Source: Streptomyces melanogenes (GTDB lineage: Bacteria > Actinomycetota > Actinomycetes > Streptomycetales > Streptomycetaceae). Taken from it: a stretch of 64,000 nucleotides of DNA. Of the stretch, positions 58,821-64,000 are shown one piece after another. A program made the translations under genes and the position numbers. The notes beneath the pieces are model-generated. The model did no database searches. It saw nothing but the letters and a program-made list of their open reading frames with translations, and had not been told where the DNA came from. The stretch is from positions 1 through 64,000 of the forward strand of contig NZ_BMTS01000022.1 of NCBI RefSeq assembly GCF_014649795.1, read 5' to 3'. Within the stretch, counting starts at the first letter, position 1. Every line of letters begins with the position of its first letter.

Positions 58821-58877
58821 CCGTCAAGTATCGATCCGCCCTATGGATTGGGCCGCCCTGTGGACCGGGCCGTCCGC

Positions 58878-59294
58878 TCAGGTCGCGGCGCGGCGCACGC
58901 CCAGGGCTCGGGGTGCGCGGGCCGGGCGTTCCTGGGTCCGGGGTGCGGTCGCCGCCTCCGGGGCCGGGACCTCGGCGGAGGGCTCGGCGCTCGCCGCGAG
59001 GGCGACCAGGGACGCCTCCTCCAGGAGGCCGCGTACGCGGGGACCGGCGGCGCGGTAGTAGATGCGCGTGCCCTCCCGGCGCGAGGTCACCAGACCGGCC
59101 GTGCGCAGCCGGGCCAGGTGCTGGGAGGTCGCGGCGACGTGCGCGCCCAGGAGCTCGGCCAGGGCACTCACCGGCAGCTCGGCGCCGCTCAGCGCCCACA
59201 GCAGCCGGTAGCGCGAGGGATCGGCCACCGCCTTCAGCACCGCTACGGCGCGGTCGGCGCTCTCCGTGTCCCAGCCTTCGACTTGCGCTCCCAT
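58878..59294 (-). CDS. ArsR-family transcriptional regulator
   Basis: The protein has 138 aa. The winged helix covers about 15-95 (AVLKAVADPSRYRLLWALSGAELPVSALAELLGAHVAATSQHLARLRTAGLV, REGTRIYYRA). No metal-binding Cys pair is visible in the recognition region. It follows the GT-C-like gene by 9 bp and is likely cotranscribed. The C-terminal tail is Ala/Pro-rich. Confidence 0.9.
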   Translation of the reverse strand: MGAQVEGWDTESADRAVAVLKAVADPSRYRLLWALSGAELPVSALAELLGAHVAATSQHLARLRTAGLVTSRREGTRIYYRAAGPRVRGLLEEASLVALAASAEPSAEVPAPEAATAPRTQERPARAPRALGVRRAAT

Positions 59295-59303
59295 GCAAAG
59301 AGC

Positions 59304-60821
59304 TTAACGGAGGGCGGTCCCGGGAGCGGGTGCCAGGAAGACGTACCAGACCGTCCCCGTCCGGGGCGTGACCACCTTGTGGGCGGGCCACGACCGGGCG
59401 TAGGCGGGCGGGCCCGGCGTCGGCTGGACCAGGGCCAGCGGGGTGCGCCGGGCCGCCGCGACGATGCCCGGCACCGTCTGGGTGCGGTCGGCGCGGTCGC
59501 TGGCCTGCGAGGAGCAGCCGCCGTAGAAGGCCTGCGGCTGGGACTGCTCGCCGACGATGGTGCAGGGCGGGCGGATGCCGTACTCGCCGAGCCGGGCCAC
59601 CAGCCACTCGTCGTCGGAGCGCAGTGCCTGCTGGCGTGCGGTGCGCCGGTCCATGATCCCGTACTGGCCCCAGAGCTGGAGCCCCAGGCACACCGCGAGG
59701 GCGGCCACCACGACCGGTCGCCACCGCCCCTTCGCCGCCTCCACCGCTCCGGCCGCGCACTCCGCGACGACCAGCGCGAGCAGCGCGTACGCGGGGATGA
59801 GGAAGCGCGGCGCCGCATAGCCGATGCCGAAGAGGTAGGGCACGCCGAGCGCCGCCGCGCACCACACCGCGAGCAGCGCCGTGCGCGCCCGCCCCGCGCG
59901 GGCCGCGCACAGCACGCCGAGGGCGGTGAGCAGGGGAAGGGCCAGCCACCACACCGCGCTCACCTGCGGGTTGGGCCAACCGGAGGTGCAGGGGCGGCAC
60001 AGCAGCGGGCCGTTGAGGGTCATCAGGTTCATGCCGAGCGCGTTGTGCAGGCTCAGCCCACCCTGTGCCTCGCCCGCGCCGTGCACCCGTTCCAGGAGGC
60101 CGCCGAAACGCAGATACGCCTCGATCACCCAGGGCAGCACCCCCACGGCGAGCCCGCCGAGCACCGCTGCGGCCAGGCGCGGATGCCGCCAGGCCCGTAC
60201 CGCGAGGACCGCCGCGAGCAGGGCCAGCGCCAAGTAGCCGCCGTCGTACGGCCGCACCAGCGCCGTGAAGGCCACGCTCAGCGCCACCGCGAGCAGTGGT
60301 CCGCGCCGCCGGTCGCGGTCCCCGCCGGCGTGCAGGAACCAGCCCGCCCCGGCGAGCGCGCCGTACGCCACGTACAGGTTGGGCATGACCTCACCCGCGT
60401 AGAACTGCACCACCCACAGCCCGGCGAAGAGGACGGCGGCGAGCAGCACGACCCGGCGGCCGACCAGGGTCAGCCAGGGGCGGAAGGCGAGCGTGAGCCC
60501 GGCGGCCGCGAGCAGCAGCATCCAGGCGCGCAGCACCGGCACCGAGCCCGTGAGCTGGGCGGCGGGCGCGGCGAGCCAGCTGATGCCCCGGGCCCGGGGT
60601 TCGCTGAAGAAGGCGTCGGGGACCCGGGGGTCGACCTGGCTGACGTACACGGTCTCGTCCCAGCCGAGCGGCAGCCGCCAGGCGCCGGTGGCCAGTTGGA
60701 CCGCGCCGCAGGCGAGCGCGAGCACGGCGCCGACCAGGGCGAGGCGGACGGTGTCCGCATGCGGAGGGCGCGCGGCCGGTCGGCTCGGCGCGGTCCGGGT
60801 CACTTGATCGGCGGCAGCCAT
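59304..60821 (-). CDS. GT-C-like polytopic membrane glycosyltransferase
   Basis: The protein has 505 aa with about ten to twelve hydrophobic segments. It has the GT-C first-loop acidic motif (LGWDETVYVSQ) and a soluble C-terminal stretch (WLVARLGEYGIRPPCTIVGEQSQPQAFYGGCSSQ). Such enzymes transfer sugars from polyprenyl-phosphate donors to lipids or proteins outside the membrane. The acceptor cannot be told. ATG 60821 starts the protein. Confidence 0.78.
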   Translation of the reverse strand: MAAADQVTRTAPSRPAARPPHADTVRLALVGAVLALACGAVQLATGAWRLPLGWDETVYVSQVDPRVPDAFFSEPRARGISWLAAPAAQLTGSVPVLRAWMLLLAAAGLTLAFRPWLTLVGRRVVLLAAVLFAGLWVVQFYAGEVMPNLYVAYGALAGAGWFLHAGGDRDRRRGPLLAVALSVAFTALVRPYDGGYLALALLAAVLAVRAWRHPRLAAAVLGGLAVGVLPWVIEAYLRFGGLLERVHGAGEAQGGLSLHNALGMNLMTLNGPLLCRPCTSGWPNPQVSAVWWLALPLLTALGVLCAARAGRARTALLAVWCAAALGVPYLFGIGYAAPRFLIPAYALLALVVAECAAGAVEAAKGRWRPVVVAALAVCLGLQLWGQYGIMDRRTARQQALRSDDEWLVARLGEYGIRPPCTIVGEQSQPQAFYGGCSSQASDRADRTQTVPGIVAAARRTPLALVQPTPGPPAYARSWPAHKVVTPRTGTVWYVFLAPAPGTALR

Positions 60822-60978
60822 GCGCCCACGCTACGCGGCCGGACGCCGCCGGGCAGGGAGAGTGCGCCAAGGGAGGTGCGGAAGCGGAGCGCGCGCCCCG
60901 GCGGCTCCGGGCCCGGGCGGCCGCGTCCATGTCCGTTTCGTACAAGACCCCTGCCGGGGCCGCGCCTACGTTGAAGCC

Positions 60979-61371
60979 ATGAACGCACGATTCGACTCCA
61001 TCGGCCTGATCGTCTCCGACATGGCCGCCTCGCTCGCCTTCTACCGCCGCCTCGGCCTCGACATCCCGGCCGGGGCCGACAGCGAGCCGCACGTGGAGCA
61101 CACGCTCCCGGGCGGCACCCGGATCCTGTGGGACACCGAGGAGGTGATCCGCTCCTTCGACCCGGACTGGACCCGCCCGCAGGGCGGCGGCCGCGCCGAC
61201 CTGGCCTTCGCCTGCGACAGCCCCGACGAGGTGGACCGGGTGTACGAGGAGCTGGTGGCGGCCGGGTACGCCGGTCACCTCAAGCCCTTCGACGCCTTCT
61301 GGGGGCAGCGCTACGCGACGCTCCACGACCCGGACGGGGTGGGCGTCTCGCTCTTCGCCGCCTCGGCGTAG
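60979..61371 (+). CDS. VOC/glyoxalase-fold protein
   Basis: The protein has 130 aa. It shows the vicinal-oxygen-chelate pattern: FDSIGLIVSDMAASLAFYRRLGLD at the start, DLAFACDSPDEVDRVYEELVAAG in the middle and LHDPDGVGVSLF at the end. The proline-glyoxalase subset includes antibiotic-binding and dioxygenase members; the substrate is unknown. ATG 60979 gives the usual length. The 3' end overlaps the convergent AraC gene by 61 bp. Confidence 0.88.
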   Translation: MNARFDSIGLIVSDMAASLAFYRRLGLDIPAGADSEPHVEHTLPGGTRILWDTEEVIRSFDPDWTRPQGGGRADLAFACDSPDEVDRVYEELVAAGYAGHLKPFDAFWGQRYATLHDPDGVGVSLFAASA

Positions 61372-62033
61372 GCGGTGAGGGTGGTGCCGGCCAGGCCGCG
61401 CATCTCGCGGGCGAGGTGGGCCTGGTCGGCGCACCCGGCGGCGAGCGCCGCCTCCGCGTACGGCACGCCCGCCAGCACGAGGTCGAGCGCCCGCTGGAGG
61501 CGCAGGACGCGCGCGAGCGTCTTGGGGCCGTAACCGAAGGCGTCCAGGGAGCGGCGGTGCAGCTGGCGGGCGCCGAGCCCGACCGCCTCGGCCGTCGCGG
61601 CGACCGGGGCGCCCGCCGCGAGCCGCTCCGCCACCGACCGCATCAGCGGGTCCGGCTCCCCGGTCCTGGTCAGCGCCACGGCCTCGAGGGCGGTGGCCGG
61701 GTCCGGTGCCTCGGCGATCCGTTCGGCGAGGCGGCGCACCTCGCCGCCCGGCCAGAGCGCGTCGAGGTCCACGCGCCGGTCGCGCAGCTCGTGCGCCGGT
61801 ACGCCGAGGGCCGCAGGTCCCGCGCCCGGTGCGAAGCGCACGCCCGCGAACCGGGCCCCGGCGTCCGCGTCCGGTACGTACGCGTGCGTGTCGGGACCGG
61901 CGACGAAGAGCTTCCCGTCGCGCCACAGCAGGTCCATGCAGCCGTCCGGCAGGACGGGGCGGACGGCGCCCGGCTCCACCGTGCGCGCCCAGACCACCGC
62001 GCCGGCCAGCCGCGAGGCACGCTCTCGGTACAT
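61311..62033 (-). CDS. AraC-family transcriptional regulator
   Basis: The protein has 240 aa. An N-terminal DUF6597-type sensor (VLPDGCMDLLWRDGKLFVAGPDTHAY) is followed by an AraC helix-turn-helix domain (AEAVGLGARQLHRRSLDAFGYGPKTLARVLRLQRAL, AALAAGCADQAHLAREMRGLAGTT). ATG 62033 is the start. It converges with and overlaps the VOC gene, which it might regulate. Confidence 0.88.
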   Translation of the reverse strand: MYRERASRLAGAVVWARTVEPGAVRPVLPDGCMDLLWRDGKLFVAGPDTHAYVPDADAGARFAGVRFAPGAGPAALGVPAHELRDRRVDLDALWPGGEVRRLAERIAEAPDPATALEAVALTRTGEPDPLMRSVAERLAAGAPVAATAEAVGLGARQLHRRSLDAFGYGPKTLARVLRLQRALDLVLAGVPYAEAALAAGCADQAHLAREMRGLAGTTLTAYAEAAKSETPTPSGSWSVA

Positions 62034-62115
62034 GTCTTCGAGGCTAACCCGGACAGCGGCGGGGGTGCTCCGCCACAATGGTCGCCCGGTCCGGCACGGC
62101 TGCGAGGGGGCGGCG

Positions 62116-62478
62116 ATGGGTGCGCTGATGGAGTTCCAGACCGACGAAGGCGCGCAGGTCGTGGTGGAGGTCGAACGGCACGCCTCCGGCGCCAAGTTGG
62201 TGCGCCGGGGCGACAACTCGGTGTCCGAGGCGGCCCGTACGTTCGACAGCGCCCTCGAAGGCATCCGGGCCGCCGCCGAGTCCGCGCTGCACGTCTTCCG
62301 GGACGGCCGGCTCAAGCCGGACGCGGTGGAGCTGGAGTTCGGCGTGAAGCTGACCGCGGAGGCGGGCGCGGTGATCGCGAAGACGGCGGTGGAGGGCCAT
62401 CTCATGGTGAAGCTGTCCTGGTCGCCCGGGACCGCCGCAGCCACCACCCCGGCCCCCGGAGCCACGGCAGCTCAGTGA
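62116..62478 (+). CDS. Trypco1 (trypsin-co-occurring domain) protein
   Basis: The protein has 120 aa. It matches the CU044_2847/Trypco1 family: MEFQTDEGAQVVVEVE at the start, a helix with ALEGIRAAAESALHVFRD, and ELEFGVKLTAEAGAVIAKTAVEGHLMVKLSW at the end. Such small proteins accompany trypsin-like proteases in predicted counter-invader conflict systems. GAGGGGG precedes ATG 62116. Its TGA overlaps the next start (TGATG), so the two are coupled. Confidence 0.85.
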   Translation: MGALMEFQTDEGAQVVVEVERHASGAKLVRRGDNSVSEAARTFDSALEGIRAAAESALHVFRDGRLKPDAVELEFGVKLTAEAGAVIAKTAVEGHLMVKLSWSPGTAAATTPAPGATAAQ

Positions 62479-64000
62479 TGGCGTCACCCTCCTGGCACGC
62501 GTACATCGAGTGCGGCGGCGCGGTCGGCGCCGGGTTCCTGTTCACCGACCGCCGGGTGCTGACCTGCGCCCATGTGGTGTGGCAGGAGGAGCGGGCCGAG
62601 GTGCGCTTCCCCGGGCTGCCGGGGCGCGAGCCGGTCGCGGCGCGCGTGGTGGCGCGTGGCGGCTGGGCGGGCGGCGCCCGGGACCCGGGCGACTGGGCCG
62701 TGCTCGAACTGGCCGAGGCCGTCCCGGTCCGCCCCGCCCGCTTCGCGCGCCCCGACGCGCCGTACGCGTACCCGCCGCCCAAGCTCCTCGCGCACGGCTT
62801 CCCGGAGGACTACGAGGAGGGGGTCATCAGCGAACTGCGCGTCGGCTCGGCCGAGTTGACCAGCAACGAGTGGACCCAGCTGGAGGACTGGAAGGGGTAC
62901 GGGACGCCGGTGAGCGGCGGGTTCAGCGGGGCGGGCGTGCATCTGGCCGAGGGCGGCGAGGCGGTCGGCATGGTCTCCTCGATGGACCCGGTGCGGATGG
63001 TCTCGGCGCAGGTCCTCGCCCGGTCCTGGCCGCCGCTCGCCGAGCACGTGCCGACCCCCGGCCACCAGGCCGCCGAGAAGCGCGCCCTGGCCTCGCTCCT
63101 GGCGCGCGTGCCCGAGGGCGCGGCCGACCCGGACCGGCTGTTCCGGCAGGCGGTGGGGCCGCTCGGCCTGGCGCCCCCGGACGGCGGCTTCGCCAATCTG
63201 TGGGAGGCGGTGTGGCATCTGCTGGCGGAGTCGGTGCCCAGGGCGGGCGCGCTGCCTCTGGCCGAGTTCGCGGTACGGCTCGCGGCGGCGGCCGACGAGG
63301 GTCCGGCGCCGGACCCCGGCCTCGGGAGCGGGCTGCGCGAGTGGGCCCGTGCCTACCGGGCCCGCTTCAACGACCCGGGCGGCGGCCCCGGACGGGCCCC
63401 CGACCTGGGCTGGTCGCCGGTCCTGGTGGAGATCAACCGCAGCGGCGAGGGCAGGAACGCGCTCCTGGTCGAGGTGTACGCGTACCGGGACGGCAGCCGC
63501 AGGCTCGTCGACGCGGCCACCGTCACCGGCGAGAGACAGCTGCGCGAGTGGGTCCTGGACCGGGTCGACGCGGCGTTCGGGGACCTCGACGACCGGGGCC
63601 GGGCGCTGGTCGCGTTCGCGCTGCCGCGCAACTGGCTGCACAAGCCGGTCGACCAGTGGGTGCGGCGCAAGGGCATCGAGCCGCCGCTCGGCTGTGTGTC
63701 ACCGGTCGTCGTCATGGACCGGCTGCGCCGCAAGAACCCGCGGCTCCAGTGGACGCTGCGCCAGATGTGGGAGACCCTCGACGGCCGCAGCGGCTCCCCC
63801 GTGTACCGCATCGAGTGCGGCAGGGCGCCCCGCCCGGACAAGCTCTCCGTACAACTCCAGGACGTGTACGGCCCGGTGGGGTTCGCCCGGCCGCCGGACC
63901 CGGCGCGGGCGGCCACCGAGCCGCACGGGGCCGCGCTGAACGCGCCCTCGCCGATCGTGCTCTGGCCGCACACCGGCTGCACCGGGGCCGCCTGCGACGG
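62478..64000 (+). CDS. trypsin-like protease with VMAP-C-type domain (partial, right edge)
   Basis: The frame stays open from ATG 62478 to the window end (over 500 residues). The N-terminal trypsin fold has the triad: His in LTCAHVVWQ, Asp in PGDWAVLEL and Ser in PVSGGFSGAGV. A helical segment of EAD type (about 200-270) follows, then the start of a VMAP-C-like domain (WSPVLVEINRSGEGRNALLVEVYAYRDG, LPRNWLHKPVDQWVRR, LRRKNPRLQ). This is the VMAP component of ternary systems, usually followed by MoxR-type ATPase and vWA genes, which would lie beyond the edge. Confidence 0.85.
   Translation, partial: MASPSWHAYIECGGAVGAGFLFTDRRVLTCAHVVWQEERAEVRFPGLPGREPVAARVVARGGWAGGARDPGDWAVLELAEAVPVRPARFARPDAPYAYPPPKLLAHGFPEDYEEGVISELRVGSAELTSNEWTQLEDWKGYGTPVSGGFSGAGVHLAEGGEAVGMVSSMDPVRMVSAQVLARSWPPLAEHVPTPGHQAAEKRALASLLARVPEGAADPDRLFRQAVGPLGLAPPDGGFANLWEAVWHLLAESVPRAGALPLAEFAVRLAAAADEGPAPDPGLGSGLREWARAYRARFNDPGGGPGRAPDLGWSPVLVEINRSGEGRNALLVEVYAYRDGSRRLVDAATVTGERQLREWVLDRVDAAFGDLDDRGRALVAFALPRNWLHKPVDQWVRRKGIEPPLGCVSPVVVMDRLRRKNPRLQWTLRQMWETLDGRSGSPVYRIECGRAPRPDKLSVQLQDVYGPVGFARPPDPARAATEPHGAALNAPSPIVLWPHTGCTGAACD

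Noticed and set aside
61311..61371. Overlap of VOC and AraC genes as a sign of a misannotated frame
   Set aside because: Both reading frames encode recognisable family ends, so a 61-bp convergent overlap is accepted as real.

Overview
The window reads as a Streptomyces (or close actinomycete) chromosome arm. Base composition is very GC-rich, coding frames show near-saturated G/C third positions, GTG starts are common, stop/start overlaps (ATGA, GTGA) are frequent, and the gene content is typical of the genus (S8 protease with LuxR partner, DUF2637, DUF456, F420-type PPOX, PucR with Xdh genes). No rRNA, convincing tRNA, CRISPR array or transposase was seen.

Region 1 (328-6437): a tightly coupled three-gene minus-strand operon (ATP-grasp ligase, a PEP-synthase-like protein with permuted domain order, an MFS transporter) diverges from a PAS-LuxR regulator across a 334-bp gap holding two adjacent palindromes. 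It looks like a small, self-contained biosynthesis/export cassette. A Ser/Thr kinase and a CPA2-type antiporter follow (6458-9669).

Region 2 (about 9863-24229) is the most notable part: an unusual biosynthetic locus carrying two separate amino-acid-on-carrier-protein systems. System A is a minus-strand operon (17160 to 11034): SyrB2/CytC3-type non-heme iron halogenase, stand-alone adenylation domain, stand-alone PCP, type II thioesterase, acyl-CoA-dehydrogenase-like flavoprotein and BenE-type transporter, with a Rieske oxygenase converging on it. System B (23521 to 20214) is a Ser-active-site KASIII-like protein, a D-amino-acid-oxidase-like flavoenzyme, a class II aaRS-like amino acid:carrier-protein ligase and its own carrier protein. 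Between them a plus-strand operon encodes a Cys-active-site KASIII-like paralogue, an MFS exporter and a muconolactone-isomerase-like protein. A TrmO/TsaA-family protein lies at the edge. The inference is a chlorinated (or chlorination-derived) amino-acid product joined to, or processed alongside, a second carrier-bound amino acid.

Region 3 (24246-41552): Eis-like acetyltransferase; MFS transporter with divergent ArsR-type regulator; a purine-catabolism block (Xdh FAD, 2Fe-2S and Mo subunits, AzgA-like permease, XdhC) with divergent PucR regulator; a TPR protein; GntR regulator; an iron-box-controlled FhuF-like reductase; a DUF2637 membrane protein; an anti-sigma-type ATPase.

Region 4 (41929-62033): mostly ordinary chromosomal genes (pyruvate dehydrogenase/oxidase, a degenerate PP2C-like protein, secreted S8 protease, asparagine synthase, Ca2+/H+ antiporter, Ada-AlkA-like protein, RsgA preceded by a 23-codon ORF, several regulators, a GT-C-like membrane enzyme).

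Region 5 (62116-64000): Trypco1 protein overlapping a trypsin-VMAP-C type protein that runs off the right edge, the start of a predicted VMAP ternary conflict (defence) system.
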